DNA of 64,000 bases from NCBI GenBank assembly GCA_019828595.1, contig JAHQRK010000022.1, positions 372,001 to 436,000 of the forward strand, given 5' to 3'. The position numbers were made by a program, and so were the translations under genes. The stretch is from Aphanomyces cochlioides (lineage: Eukaryota; Oomycota; Saprolegniomycetes; Saprolegniales; Verrucalvaceae). Numbering within the stretch: position 1 is the stretch's first letter; each line of letters opens with the position of its first letter. The notes beneath the pieces are model-generated. The model had not been told where the DNA came from. It made no database searches and worked only from the letters and a program-made list of their open reading frames with translations. Positions 1-11,149 of the stretch are shown piece by piece.

Positions 1-195
1 AAGGCTCAAGGTCAAACGATTTCTCACGTGGGTGTCTACCTTCCAGAACCCGTCTTCTCGCATGGACAGCTTTACGTCGCCATGTCAAGAGCCCAAGCAA
101 AAGGCAACATTATGTTTTTGGTCGCCAATGGACAGTACGATGGACTGCCTGGAATCTACACGAAAAACATTGTGTATCAAGAAGCATTAGAATAG
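1..195 (+). CDS. C-terminal end of Helitron/Pif1-type helicase (partial)
   Basis: The reading frame is open from base 1 and ends at the TAG at 193-195, giving 64 residues. It contains the helicase segment QGQTISHVGVYLPEPVFSHG followed by QLYVAMSRA, which is the typical motif V/VI region of Pif1-like helicases and of the helicase half of Helitron Rep/Hel proteins. Such a protein unwinds DNA during rolling-circle transposition if it belongs to a Helitron, or acts in genome maintenance if it is a host Pif1. The very short tail after motif VI and the repeat-rich surroundings favour a Helitron. The rest of the gene lies outside the window, so I cannot see the Rep domain or decide between the two. 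Confidence 0.8.
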   Translation, partial: KAQGQTISHVGVYLPEPVFSHGQLYVAMSRAQAKGNIMFLVANGQYDGLPGIYTKNIVYQEALE

Positions 196-1319
196 TCAGG
201 ACTCCATAAAACTTCATCCATAACTAACAAACGTTATCATGTTCTTACAAATATATACACTGTGTTGTTGTGGAATTGCCGTGACTTCCTGGATCAAGTC
301 CAATTGCATCGTACCGATGAATTGGACGATAAATCCTCGAGATTAGCTAACCCCAAACTACGCACCTTATACTTAGATTCAACGTTACAGTATTACAAGA
401 GGAAGAAGTAGGTGGTTGTCAACCAACGATGACCTCGATCTACTAATCGATCGCACAGATTGTGCAATCTGAACTTGGGTATATTCTGCTTAGATTCAAC
501 CTCAGCATTAAAATGGGAGAAGCATATCGAACAGCGGCAAGCTATAAAATTATCAAAGAGTCTGCTTCTTGGAAACAGTCTTTTTGCCGTTCACATAGAG
601 ATCTTTCCCGTTGCGGCAACTTTGCGCAACGGGAAAGATCTCTATACCAGCAGTACAACCAGCTGCTGAAACTTCGGCATTTAAATTGACCTTCTTGACC
701 GTGCTCCTAGAACCTCCACCCACCACATGCCACGCTCACATTGGACACAACCCTAGATTACCATCTAAGGTTCGCCTTTCTCCATCTAGATATACTATGT
801 CTCCGACAGTAGTCGCCTTGAGCATCATCTAAGCGCATGGTCATCAGTGTCTTGGCGTCAAATGCGCCGTGAATAGGACTGGGTACCTCGAGCGTCTGTA
901 TTATCACTGATAAGTCGTTCGTGTTATCTGTGCAAGAACTGGCATTTTTGCACATCAAAACAGGGAAACTATGGAGGCCAATTCGAAGTAAAATAAGAAA
1001 GAAGTGAATAAGGAGTGCGAAGTAAATGCCATCTCCTTAGTTTCAAAATAATATGATCTCTGATTGGATAATTTATTTTTCTTTTGGTACGAGTCGACGG
1101 TTTTTTGGTCAGGACATGATTTATCTCCTGACGAAAAAAAATATTCGTCAGTCAACAGTAGCCAATCAGAATGCTCGGCGTTAACTTATTTTTTTACTTC
1201 GAACTGGGCCTGAATCAAATTCAAAATTCATAGTATGGCTTCAAACGTTTCATGTGTGTGAGCAAATCTTTGTTATTTCCAAAGCAAAACGCTCCACCCA
1301 GGGGCGTAGCCCTGGCCTC
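196..1319. other. Non-coding stretch downstream of the helicase, with a hairpin
   Basis: No convincing gene. The only ordered structure I see is the perfect hairpin at 596-644 described separately. If the helicase belongs to a Helitron its 3' end should lie in this stretch, but I could not find an unambiguous CTRR end preceded by a short hairpin. Confidence 0.5.
596..644. repeat. Perfect 20-bp inverted repeat with 9-nt loop
   Basis: The arm at 596-615 (TAGAGATCTTTCCCGTTGCG) is the exact reverse complement of 625-644, with loop GCAACTTTG. It lies about 400 bp past the helicase stop. It could be a Helitron 3' structure, although those hairpins are normally shorter and adjacent to CTRR, or part of a small foldback element. 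Confidence 0.85.
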
Positions 1320-1849
1320 ACCCTAGTAACTAATTTCAGCTCAGGAATGTCCGTGCGGTTGAATGCCGTCGTGGCCAAAGTTGCGCGACGAACTTGTGCC
1401 CACGACGACATTGTACCGATGCAAGAAGGCCCCTCCATCTTTGTCCCAGCGGTATGACGCGCTTTCCCGTGGAATTTCTCAATGGAATGGCGTAGGGTAA
1501 AGCCATTAAGATCAATATCGCAGCGCTCAATCGGCATCCAAAGTATTGGACAAACCCGGATTTGTTCATTCCCGAGCGATTCCTCGACGGCACGCCGGCA
1601 TGGAGCGCAGATTTGGCGCTTCGGAACGGCAAATCCCATGCGTTCTACTACATTCCCTTCAGTAAGAACTGCATCGGTCAACGCTTTGGGCTCGTGGAAA
1701 TGCAAGTCATTGTCGCCACGATGATCGGTCAATTCGACTTTGCATTGACAAACCATGGCGATCTCCGTGCAAAATACAATGGCGTGACTGCATTTCCAGC
1801 ACATTTGGAAGTCTCAGTGCAGTTTGTCAAGGCGATTTACTCAGCATGA
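1320..1849 (+). pseudogene. Cytochrome P450 fragment (K-helix side and haem region)
   Basis: Two pieces of a P450 can be read on the plus strand. At about 1340-1452 is the segment after the K-helix (RLNAVVAKVARRT, DDIVPMQEG, IFVPA), matching the gene at 6908-8655. At about 1500-1849 is the last exon with NRHPKYW, FIPERF and the haem-binding region. The haem motif reads PFSKNCIGQRF, three residues shorter than the family's PFSAGSKNCIGQRF, so the Cys ligand is present but the loop before it is damaged. No membrane anchor, exon 2, exon 3 or I-helix is present upstream. This is a truncated duplicate of the neighbouring P450s, not a functional gene. Confidence 0.8.
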
Positions 1850-1939
1850 TCGACCTGAAGCAGTGGACAAGCTCTCTTAGGATATTATTCAACTCGATCT
1901 GCGTCAATTGGACTTTTCAAAGCCTCATTTGTTGGGAAA

Positions 1940-3640
1940 CTACTTGGCAAATGACACGTGGGCAGATACACGCATTGGTGCGATGGTCGCATTGTTGTAT
2001 TTCGCGCCCGTGTCGGCATCTTGACCCAATTTGAAACCAAACTGGCCGACAAACATCGCGACAAAGAGCTGCATTTCCACCAAGCTAAAGCGTTGCCCGA
2101 TGCAGCTCTTGCTGCCAACACTAAAAGGCAGGAAATGATACGCATGGGATTTGCCATCCCGCAATGCCAAATCCATGCCGGCGTGCCCTCGAGGAAACGT
2201 TCCGGGATGAACGCATCTGGGTTTGCCCAATATTTTGGATGGCGATGCATCGCAACCATGTAGATCTCAATGATCGTGCCCTAGAGAAACAAATCAAGCA
2301 TTCTCAACGTGTGCCTCGACGTACGCCTGGAAGAAAGACTTGAGTTCCATCAGACATTGGCACACTGTCGTCGCTGACGGCCATGCGGCGGCGTCGAGGA
2401 GCGACTGGATTCAACCGCAGCGACTCTTGGAGAACTGCATAGGTGTACTTGAGCTCGTTGACACTTCATAGCTACTGAACGAGCCAAATCTCGCGAGAAT
2501 GTCGTGATATTCCCGGCGGATTTGCGCCGCCACATTTGGATATTTCATGATATTCACAAAAGTCCATCCCATGGCGGACGACGAGGTTTCATGACCAGCT
2601 AGAAGGAACGCCATGGTGTGGACAATCGCTTCTTCAGGAGTTGAGTGGGGCAAGATGAGATCCAACAAATCCTGAGCGCCTTCTTTCTTGGTCGCAGCAA
2701 GCTTGTGCCAGATGACGGCGTTGACCACTTGACGTAGTTTGTCTTGTGCTTCTCGACGACGACGGAGCGATGGAAGAGGCCAGTCGAGAAACCCAGGAAT
2801 GAGACGCGTGCCAACTAAAACCAGCGTCGCGGGCACAAGTTGCGCATAGTTGTAAGCTTGGCGAGCTTCAAGATCGTTTTGGAAGTCAAATCCAAAACCT
2901 GCCAAGCCAATGACGCGCAATGTCAAGTCGCAAAACACTACAGAGGCCGTGAGATCGCTGAAATCTCAGGAGGAGGGGAGCACCATCAGACAAATTGAGT
3001 GATTGGCCACTCGCTGCTGCTTTAGCCAGCACTTCGGTGCAGACGAGGCGAGCTTGATGGTCGTAGACGGGGACGAAGGATTTCACATGCTGGGAGGTGA
3101 AGAGCGGATTGAGCATCTTGCGATATCCATCATGGACCGACCTTTCCGTGCTGAGCAAGCCATGGCCGAGGGCAGCATCCTAGTCCATCGATGAGTGTGC
3201 TGGACGAGCCTGTGGATATCGAACAGAGGTAAAGCGTGTGATGATCGTGTCGCGGGGATAATTGCGAGCATTGGACACCAACACGTGCTGGATCGCCCGT
3301 GGATCGGAGAGAATCACCGCATAGTTGAACAGTTCACGGTGGAGAATGACATCGCCAAATTGTTTGATCCAGCTCAAGAATGGCTCGGGAAAGTCGCGAT
3401 TGATGTGCCATTTAGCAGCTCGACCGAGTGCCTAAAAACAGAGAAAAATTAGCGGCAATCCACAATAAACGGACGAGCGTACGTGTGGCCGAGAAGAAGA
3501 CTGTATGCTTTCGGGCCTGGAATATGCCGCACTTGATACGACTTGTACAGAAAGCGGGCCACAAAGCGGACGGTGACGAGACTACTGACCGCTGCAATCG
3601 CCAAGAAAGTTAATTGGAGCCAAGACAATTCTTGCGCCAT
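1940..3640 (-). pseudogene. Cytochrome P450 pseudogene, all exons but frameshifted
   Basis: All five family exons can be recognised on the minus strand: an N-terminal anchor and proline-rich hinge (MAQELSWLQ..., HIPGPKA) near 3640-3480, exon 2 with PEPFLSWIKQFG near 3417-3200, exon 3 with KMLNPLFTSQ near 3180-2990, exon 4 with AGHETSSSA and ESLRLNP near 2940-2325, and a last exon with FIPERF and FSVGSKSCIGQRF near 2280-1940. The intron at 2281-2324 (44 nt, GTACGT..TAG) is clean. At least two lesions break it: one base is missing near 2468 in the codon before VNELKYT, and about 7 nt are missing near 2185 between GTPAW and DLALRDG. The exon 1/exon 2 junction near 3420 also appears to have lost bases. 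It is the closest visible relative of the intact gene at 6908-8655. Confidence 0.85.
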
Positions 3641-3740
3641 GACCGAGATCGACAACATAATTCTTGCGGCGTTGGGGCGGCTTCTGCTTGTGCGGTCGAT
3701 GGCAAATTGCAAAATGGCCAACAGACTTGTGGCCACTGCT

Positions 3741-6164
3741 GCGAGTGGAGCTGTGTTTGAGCGACAGGCAGTCGCGCCATTGAATCGTTGAACGGATATC
3801 TCGTGGCAGATTACATGGGTTCAAGGTGTCCCTATGGGTTTCCCATTGAAACCCTCCATTTTATACTGTAGGGCATGGCATGGCATACTCATAGACGATA
3901 CGAGGACAGACAGTCCATGGTCACCATGAAGGTTGGTTGAGGGCCAACAAATTTCTCACGCCTTGGATTGTACAAAACGCCTTGCCCGCTGTGAAACTTC
4001 AACGCCCTCCTCGGACGAAACGCCCAGCGACAATGGATGCACGGTCAGCCAAATACTTTGCAACAATCTTTTGGCTTCAAGTAGAGTAGATGGGGGAAAA
4101 GATTGTCGAACGGTGTGCGCCTGCATAAGTTAGCGACACTTTGTCCCGTCGGGAAGACGACGATGGATTTGAGGGGGGGGGGCGAGCTTTATGGCACGCT
4201 CCTGTGGTTGCGCTTCAGGACTCTTGTCGTTTGTTGTTTCACTGTATCTGGAGCTTCCCAAGAGCGAAGTAGCGGTCGCATCGACTGAATTATTCGTGGT
4301 GAATGTCAAGGTCGGATTGACCCTCTCTGCACTTGGATTCACAGCACACTGTCAACATGATGGACGTTAAGATCGGAATGATTACTTTGGTTATTACTCC
4401 GTGGAATGCGCACTCAGTGCGTCGCCAAGTACTGTAGAATATCTTCCACGACAATGCCGTTGGAATATGCATTTTCGTGAGAATTCTGTAACTGCTGTCG
4501 CTTTTTCACTTTTATATTTTGTGAATTTCCGTCAAAATTTGCCAGGCGATATTTCCAATCGCCTGGAAATTGTCCGGACAATATGATTGGCTAAAAATAA
4601 TACTTCTATCAATTGATTGGCTGAAAACTGACCTAAGTTTGTGAGTGAAAAGCTGCAAATCTCACATCATCTCTATAACTCTGAACAACCTTCCAGAGCG
4701 ACCCCACCTCGAAGAGAATTCCACGTTATTCAGCACTCCTCACGTTGAGCGTACAACGAGTGGAGAGGCCTCTGGCCTCGCCAGCGCAGCGACGAAGCTT
4801 CGTCGATTTCGTGTACCATCCCGATCAAGACTTCAACCAAAGGTCAAAATAACCTTCTAAAATAGATATTTGTATTATATTTCGGAGGTCCGGCGACCAA
4901 ACGCCGGAGGAAATTTTGAGCAGAACACACAAATCGTACGGTCGAAATGGTTTCCATGATGTTTCCAATTTTTTGAGCTTCTAGATGGTATGTAGCGATG
5001 GCGAGAAAATCAGCAAGAAGTCGCAGTAAAATCGGCAATTGTACGCTCGCATTTCGCGTGGCATTCTTGTCGTGAAAGTCGTGAGTTAGCAAGGCATATT
5101 GCCTCCGAGAGGGGCTGTCGACTGTTGAGCAACCTATCCCAATCAGACCCCCTCAAATAATAATTCCAAAAAAATATATTTTTCATCAATGAATAAAATA
5201 GATAAAAGTAATCGCCCTTACAAAGAAAATAATTCTTCATCGACTCTTCCACTTCAAATGAGTAATGCAATAGCAAATTCACGCAAAATAGATAATTCGC
5301 TAAAGATGAATAATTTATGATATTTTTATTGTCAATTTCATTCGAAATTGTGAGGGGGGTCCGAAATGTATCGATTTTTCAAATCGATCTGCAAATCGCT
5401 CAGCCAATCAGAATTGAGTATTTACCAAATTCACGCAAAACACACCCAGACACACGTGTAATTAATTTGGGACGATTGCCATACTTTCCATTTATACTTG
5501 ACTTCAGTATGATCGAATCGATTTGGAATAGAATTCGATTTTGGTAAAAAAATACAAATTTGGGTGAAAAAGACAATACCCAATCATTATTAAGGAATGA
5601 GCAATTTTAGCCAATCAAAAACAAAAATTCAAGCTTTACCAAAGAGAGCGAAGAAGCGGTTCAAATCAGCCCATGCGGATGATACACTGTATGTACTTAG
5701 ACTGCCGCTTCATGTGAACGTCTATTTTTCCTAACCAAATGGGCCCTCTCTGACCGCCTTCTCCGCAGACTTTCGAGCAGCAGATATTTTTGAAAGAAAA
5801 CGCTGAGCTATGGGGCATATGTGATGTCCGAGAGATCATGGAGAAGGAACAAGAGTAAGCCGAATGCTCAATGCGATCATCAAGAAGGAACAGGCGTAAG
5901 CTCAATGCATAATACACATTCCATGTTTTGATTGAATTACTCGAATAACTTGCTCTAGAGCAAGCTCATGGGAAATGAATAATTCCTGAATATCCTATGG
6001 AGAGTAAGTGATTCGCCTCCTCGTCGTGAAGGAATGAATAGTCTGATCAGCTCACGGTGAAGAATAAGTTTGGAATAGTATTTTGAGGGGGGACTGATCG
6101 CAATGCTAAAAAGCCAAAGTCGAGAAGATTTTGCCTCGTACGGAAATGATGTTGCAAATGCGAA
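3741..6164. other. Long intergenic stretch without a supported gene
   Basis: About 2.4 kb without a convincing coding region. It includes a short G-run near 4177, an imperfect tandem duplication of about 40 bp near 5830-5910 (both units contain GAAGGAACA and TAAGC), and a diverged copy of the dispersed repeat described at 54286-54533 (roughly 5350-5580, sharing AAACACACC and GTGAAAAAGACAATA). Confidence 0.5.
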
Positions 6165-6810
6165 ATTTACAGTTTAGCGTGCTGGATGCGTCGTCCAGCC
6201 ATCGTGCTTGGCTCGAAAGTCAGCCGGCCAATGCAAAATCCAAGGGAATGATCAACAAGACTGCCACGACTTGCATTTCCGACATGGAAAAGCGCTCGCG
6301 GATGCAGTTCTTGCTGCCAGCGCTGAACGAAACGTAGAAAGAGTTTGCCATCGCGCTTGTTCAAATCTACGCTCCATTCCGCGGTGTGCCTTCAGGCAAA
6401 TGCTTGGCGATGAAGCAATCGAGGTTGGCCCAATGCTTGGGATGGCGATGCATCGCTCCAATGTTCACCTCCACGACTCTTGGATCACGGCAAACGTGTA
6501 CTTAGGCTCTTCAAGCTGTTTGACGAGCCAATACTGGATGTCGCTCACGGCGGATTTGTGCTGTCACCTTTGGGACACTTCATGGCGTTGAGAAATGTCC
6601 ATGCCAAGCCTGACGTTGTGGTTCCATGGCCACCTGCTTGGAATATCGTAGGAATGGACAATACATGATGCTTCTCAATGAATATTGCAAATTCTTGCCC
6701 CCATCCCTTTTTTACAGAAGTCTGTTTGCGTTCATGGACTTTGTTGACAACTTGTTTCCATGTAGCTTGATCTTTGCGACGGCGACGGAGCGATAGAAGC
6801 TTGACTCTGA
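6165..6810 (-). pseudogene. Highly degraded cytochrome P450 relic
   Basis: P450 signatures appear on the minus strand in scattered frames. Near 6790-6710 is RRRRKDQATWKQVVNKV, matching the region after PLPSL in the intact neighbour. Near 6650-6560 is an I-helix AGGHGTTTSGLAW. Near 6450-6360 is MHRHPKHWANLDCFIA, which runs into a stop after GTPRNGA. Near 6330-6290 a haem-region equivalent survives out of frame. Exons 1-3 are not recognisable. This is a dead duplicate immediately downstream of the intact P450 at 6908-8655, in the same orientation. Confidence 0.75.
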
Positions 6811-6907
6811 ATCACAAAACATCAGGGGGAAACGTCGAGGGTTGACATACGCACTGTAGCCAAGACTTGATATTCCTCAATCTTATTGAGCGTATTATGG
6901 AGGAAAA

Positions 6908-8655
6908 CTACTCGGCAATTGACACATTCACAATTAATCGTGCTGGAAACGTTGTCACGCCGTTGTACTTTGCACGGGTATCAGCGTCTTGAGCCAATTT
7001 GAAGTCAAATTGACTGATCAACGTGGCCACAACGACTTGCATTTCCACTGTACTAAAGCGTTGCCCGATGCAGTTCTTGCTGCCAGCACTAAAGGGGACG
7101 TAGTAGAATGCATGGGGTTTCCCATCCCGCAATGCTAAATCAGCGTTCCTTTCCGGTGAGCCTTCGAGGAAGCGCTCTGGGATGAAGGAGTCGGGCTTGG
7201 CCCAGTACTTTGGATGTCGATTCATCGCTGCAATGACGACCTCCACAGTGGTGCCCTACAGGATTAATACGATTGAGCAATCTCTTGCAATATCGATTGA
7301 CGTACAGCAGGAACAAAGATAGGAGGACCCTCTTGCATTGGCACAATGTCATCACTTGCACAGGTTCGTCGGGAAACTTTGGCGGCGATTGCATTCAGTC
7401 GAAGCGACTCCTGGATGACAGCAAGCGTGAATATGAGCTCGTTGACAGCCTCCCAACTATTCAATGAGCCAAATTTTGCCACAACAGCCTTGTATTCCCG
7501 TCGAATTTGCGTTGCCACGTTGGGATGCTTGATCAAGTTGACAACTATCCATCCCAGGGCTGACGTTGTCGTTTCATGGCCCGCAGTGAGGAATGTCATC
7601 GTATGGACAAAAGCTTCTTCAGGTGACGAATGGGGCAAAATCAAATCCAACAAGTCTTTTGGTCCGTCTTTCGTGGATCCCGCCAGTTTGTGCTCAATGA
7701 CAGTATTTACGACTTGCTTCAGTTGCGCTTGGGCTTCTCGACGTCGAACGAGCGATGGCAGTGGCGAGTCGAGAAAGCGAGGAATGACTCGAGTTCCGAC
7801 TAAAATCAACGGCGTGGGCACGAGTTGAGCATTGTTATACGCCTTTTGTGCTTCAGCATCGTCGTTAAAGTTGAATCCAAACCCAGCGAGGCCGATTGTC
7901 CGCAAGGTCAAGTCAGTAAAGACTACAGAATTTGTCAACATGACAAGATATCAAGGAGAATGCGTACCATCCGTCAAATTCAATGTTTGACCATTTTTTG
8001 CAGCTTCATGGATGATGGTTTCGCAGATAATGCGTGTTTGGGTGTCGTAGATGGGGACAAAGGATTTAATGCTGTTGGACGTGAAGATCGGGTTGAGCAT
8101 CTTGCGGTATTCATCATGGACAGAGCCCTCTGTGCTAAGCAGCCCTTCGCCGAGTACAATGTCCTAGTCATGATCAACTTTCTGGATGAGGCCAACGAAA
8201 TCCTACGGCAAGGTAGCTGGCGATGATTTTATCGCGTGGATAATTGCGTCCATTTGTAGCCAAGACGTGCTGGATGGCTTTCGGGTCAGCAAATATCACC
8301 GCGTAGTTGAACAATTCACGGAAGAGAATGGCATTGCCAAACTGCTTGATCCAGCTAATGTATGGCTCGGGATAATCGCCATTGAGATGCCATTTTGCCG
8401 AACGGCCAAGCGTATCGAGACTAATAGCACAATGGAATTTAGTTCGAGTAAAGCACGAGGAGCTTACGCATGACCAAGTAGAAAACTTGATGCCTTCGGG
8501 CCTGGAATATCCCGAACTTGATACGACTTCCAAAGAAATCGGAGTATAGCGCGACCAGTTACCAGTGCGATCGTCGATACTGTAGCCACGATAGCTATCC
8601 GCGACCATGGCCATTCTGTGGGCAGTATCAGTGGCAAGCTGTGGCCGCTACCCAT
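6908..8655 (-). CDS. Cytochrome P450 monooxygenase, intact, five exons
   Basis: Exons 8655-8468, 8420-8207, 8163-7968, 7922-7306 and 7255-6908 join in frame to 520 residues, with four GT..AG introns of 43-50 nt. Residues about 15-45 form a hydrophobic membrane anchor, followed by the hinge DIPGPKA, so it should sit in the ER membrane as a microsomal class II P450 fed by a P450 reductase. The I-helix motif AGHETT is at about 313-318, the K-helix ESLR at about 371-374, IPERF near 430, and the haem-binding FSAGSKNCIG at 460-469 with Cys467 as the iron ligand. All catalytic signatures are present. The substrate cannot be told from sequence. The start was chosen because MGSGHSLP leads directly into the anchor; an in-frame Met also exists further upstream at 8754. 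Two dead relatives flank it on the downstream side. Confidence 0.92.
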
Positions 8656-9237
8656 GACCTTGACAAGCAAATATTCGACAGGAAATTTTCTCAATCGTGC
8701 AAATGCAAGGTGGCCCTGGCGGTCCAGCTCCCTCTCATTTCCTGTCGCTTGCAAACAGAGAACTGGAAAGGCAAGGTTCTCGTCAAGAGTTGGATGGGTT
8801 CACGTTAATTATATACAGTAACCCATAGATTTTGTATGTGCAAGCAATCAGATCAGATTCCTTTTGCGATTTGCAGCTTGGATCTTCGAACGGCAAGGTC
8901 GACGACTTCGATCCTGCCAACCACGCATGACAAATCGCATTTGCGCAAGGAGAATCTCTCATCGGTAGCTGGCGCTGGAGATTGACGGCCACGCCCCTCT
9001 TTTGAATTGAGTTTTGCTCTGGAGGCTACAGCAGACAGTCATTTTGCATTCAATATCCAAGAGTGTCGACCACATCGTCGCAGGAATGCATAGAGCATGA
9101 CGTGGCACGACGCGAGCCATCCGCTGGTTTCAATCCAACACTGATTCACGACCACATAGGTTTTTTTAAAGGTTTTTAAAAGAATCTTCCGTTTTGTATG
9201 ATTATTTAAACCTAAACACCTAAAACAATAAAGGTTA
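8656..9237. other. Intergenic spacer between P450 and mariner element
   Basis: No supported gene. It must hold the promoter of the P450 on the minus strand. The TA at 9236-9237 is the left target-site duplication of the mariner element. Confidence 0.5.
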
Positions 9238-11055
9238 CTCCCTCCGTTCGGAAATATAAGAGCCGAAAGCAAGAATCGACAATTCGGAAATATAAGAGCC
9301 ACATTTTTGTATACAATTTTCAAGTCTATCGGTCGTACGGATGACAAGCTAGATTTTACCGGATAGTCACATCTCAACAAGTAGCATTCCGGCAGCAACA
9401 CAATGCGCGTCGACCTGAATATCGTCGACCTCTGGATCGCTCAAGGCGGTACTTTCAAGAAGATCGATCAGCTCATTTTCGGCTCGCAAGTTCATGATCT
9501 CCTTGTTCAACATCGCCTCCATGACCAAAGCATCCTCCGTAACAAGATGCGCAATTGCTTCTTCATACGCCGCACGATCGCACTGAGCGTTGTCAAGCAA
9601 TTTTCCACAACCAGCCATCTTGTCTTTCGAAGCATGGGGTAGCTTGAACTCATTACCCCCTTTCGCCTTGACAATCTCTAGTAGAACAAGCTGAAGACTT
9701 TGCCAAATCTTGCCAAGTTTTGCCGAGGAATACTTCCCAAATTCGAGTTCAACGCAGTGTATCAGCTGATCAATGGTTTGAGATGAATGCTTATACTGGA
9801 GAGATTGTATTGACGCAAAAAAGCCAAGGTCTAGAACATTCGTGTCAGGAGAGTTTGGTGGTTGTGCGGCAATGGCAAAATCCCATCCAGACGTCTTCAA
9901 TTCCAAGAAAGCCGCCACAATTCTTTCGTCATTCCAGGGAACATGTGCTGGCGCGTTGTCATGTTGTAGAACAATACGCTTTCGAGTCGTAAATGTTGGC
10001 CAGACGTCCATAATTCGAGGTAATACACGTTTGATAAGCGTTTCACGATAAACATCCTTGGTGACATTCACACAATTCGTGACAAGCGTGCCAGCAGGGC
10101 GATTTCGTGAGCCCCTTAAAGCTGGGAATTTTTCAACAAAAGGGAACATTCCAACTTTGCCGTCGAACCAAGTACCATCAGGTAATACACGCGGTCTTGC
10201 AAGACAAGCCAAGAACATGACTTTGGTTGTAAAGCGTTTGCTTTTGCAGTGACGCTGGGGTACGGGCTCATCGGGGGCAAGATAGTACTTCTCGTTTTCA
10301 CATCGCAAGTAAAACCATTTCTCATCAAGGTGTATGATTTCATCCATGTCCATCATTTCCATGTTGGGCTTAATGAACCCCAAGGCGAATTTTAGTCGTG
10401 CATACTTGTTTGCACTCGTTAACAATGGTTTAACGCTGCTGCTGTGTCGCTTCATCATTCCTTTTTTCAAATACGAGTGTAAAGTTGATATTGAAACGTC
10501 TAGAAGGAAGCTTGTAAGGTTGATTTTCATTGCTATCATACCAAATTGAAATGCAAGATCGCGAAATGTACCACGATCTCTCAATTTAATCTTCTTAAGA
10601 CGTTCAGCAAATGTTTCTGGTGTGAACTTGGCCTTTCGCCCACACGCCTTCTTCTTTTTCATATCTACACTGACGGCATGGTCGACTTGCGCGCTTGGGT
10701 GTGGGCGGAGTTTGTACCAAATCTTCTTTATGACGTTGAAGCCGCATCCATAAACAGCAGCTACATTCTTGAACGTGTTCTTAGGCAGCTTATTGCCCGT
10801 GGCATGATGCAACAGAAGGCGGACAACCTCGTTTCTTTCTTTGTCGCTCAATACTCGACGCTTACGAATCCCATTGCCAACCATTTCAAATGTCAAATGA
10901 CTGCTTCCACTTCGAAGTTTGCAACGAAACAAAGTGCTAAAGATTGATTGGATTATTTTCTATAATTTTAGCCAATTAAAACAACGAAATTCGGATTCAC
11001 CGAGGTTTCCTGGTGAGGGGCGTGAATCGACTCTTATATTTCCGAACGGAGGGAG
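9238..11055 (-). mobile_element. Complete plant-type mariner (Tc1/mariner) transposon
   Basis: The element is bounded by perfect 25-bp terminal inverted repeats, CTCCCTCCGTTCGGAAATAT AAGAG at 9238-9262 and its reverse complement at 11031-11055, and flanked by TA dinucleotides at 9236-9237 and 11056-11057, the expected target duplication of this superfamily. The repeat resembles the CTCCCTCCGT ends of plant mariner/Stowaway elements. A second partial copy of the end (CGGAAATATAAGAGCC) lies just inside the left repeat near 9285-9300. The single transposase gene is uninterrupted, so the copy may be recent and capable of movement. Its right end is 95 bp from the start of the ankyrin-like gene at 11150. 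Confidence 0.95.
9367..10932 (-). CDS. Mariner-type transposase (DDE), intact
   Basis: A single uninterrupted frame of 521 residues. The N-terminal third carries helix-turn-helix-like segments (SDKERNEVVRLLL; FRDLAFQFG) that should bind the terminal repeats. The catalytic core has HLDEKWFYL with the first Asp near residue 200, LQHDNAPAH with the second, and QPPNSPDTNVLDLGFF with the third. The PPNSPDxNVLDLGFF block and the CKSKRF/TKVMFLA and DGKVGMFPFV blocks are characteristic of plant-type mariner-like transposases (DD39D group). By hand count the spacing from the second Asp is 37 residues to the SPD aspartate or 42 to the NVLD aspartate, so the exact subgroup needs an alignment. The enzyme would cut out and reinsert the element at TA sites. 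Confidence 0.93.
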   Translation of the reverse strand: MFRCKLRSGSSHLTFEMVGNGIRKRRVLSDKERNEVVRLLLHHATGNKLPKNTFKNVAAVYGCGFNVIKKIWYKLRPHPSAQVDHAVSVDMKKKKACGRKAKFTPETFAERLKKIKLRDRGTFRDLAFQFGMIAMKINLTSFLLDVSISTLHSYLKKGMMKRHSSSVKPLLTSANKYARLKFALGFIKPNMEMMDMDEIIHLDEKWFYLRCENEKYYLAPDEPVPQRHCKSKRFTTKVMFLACLARPRVLPDGTWFDGKVGMFPFVEKFPALRGSRNRPAGTLVTNCVNVTKDVYRETLIKRVLPRIMDVWPTFTTRKRIVLQHDNAPAHVPWNDERIVAAFLELKTSGWDFAIAAQPPNSPDTNVLDLGFFASIQSLQYKHSSQTIDQLIHCVELEFGKYSSAKLGKIWQSLQLVLLEIVKAKGGNEFKLPHASKDKMAGCGKLLDNAQCDRAAYEEAIAHLVTEDALVMEAMLNKEIMNLRAENELIDLLESTALSDPEVDDIQVDAHCVAAGMLLVEM

Positions 11056-11149
11056 TATTTACGTATTTTGTGAGAGAAAACCCTATAAACCTATATTTAA
11101 ATCAAGGACTAGGTTTTATTCTGTATGTGCAACAATTTGAACACACGAC

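Noticed and set aside
1250..1804. Long minus-strand reading frame of 184 codons
   Set aside because: It is the shadow of the P450 fragment on the plus strand, which carries the recognisable haem region.
6208..6591. Plus-strand reading frame of 127 codons
   Set aside because: Antisense to a degraded P450 whose motifs are on the minus strand; the frame itself has no motif.
7346..7828. Plus-strand reading frame of 160 codons
   Set aside because: Antisense shadow of exon 4 of the intact P450.
9403..10947. Several plus-strand frames inside the mariner element
   Set aside because: All lie opposite the intact transposase and show no domain of their own.
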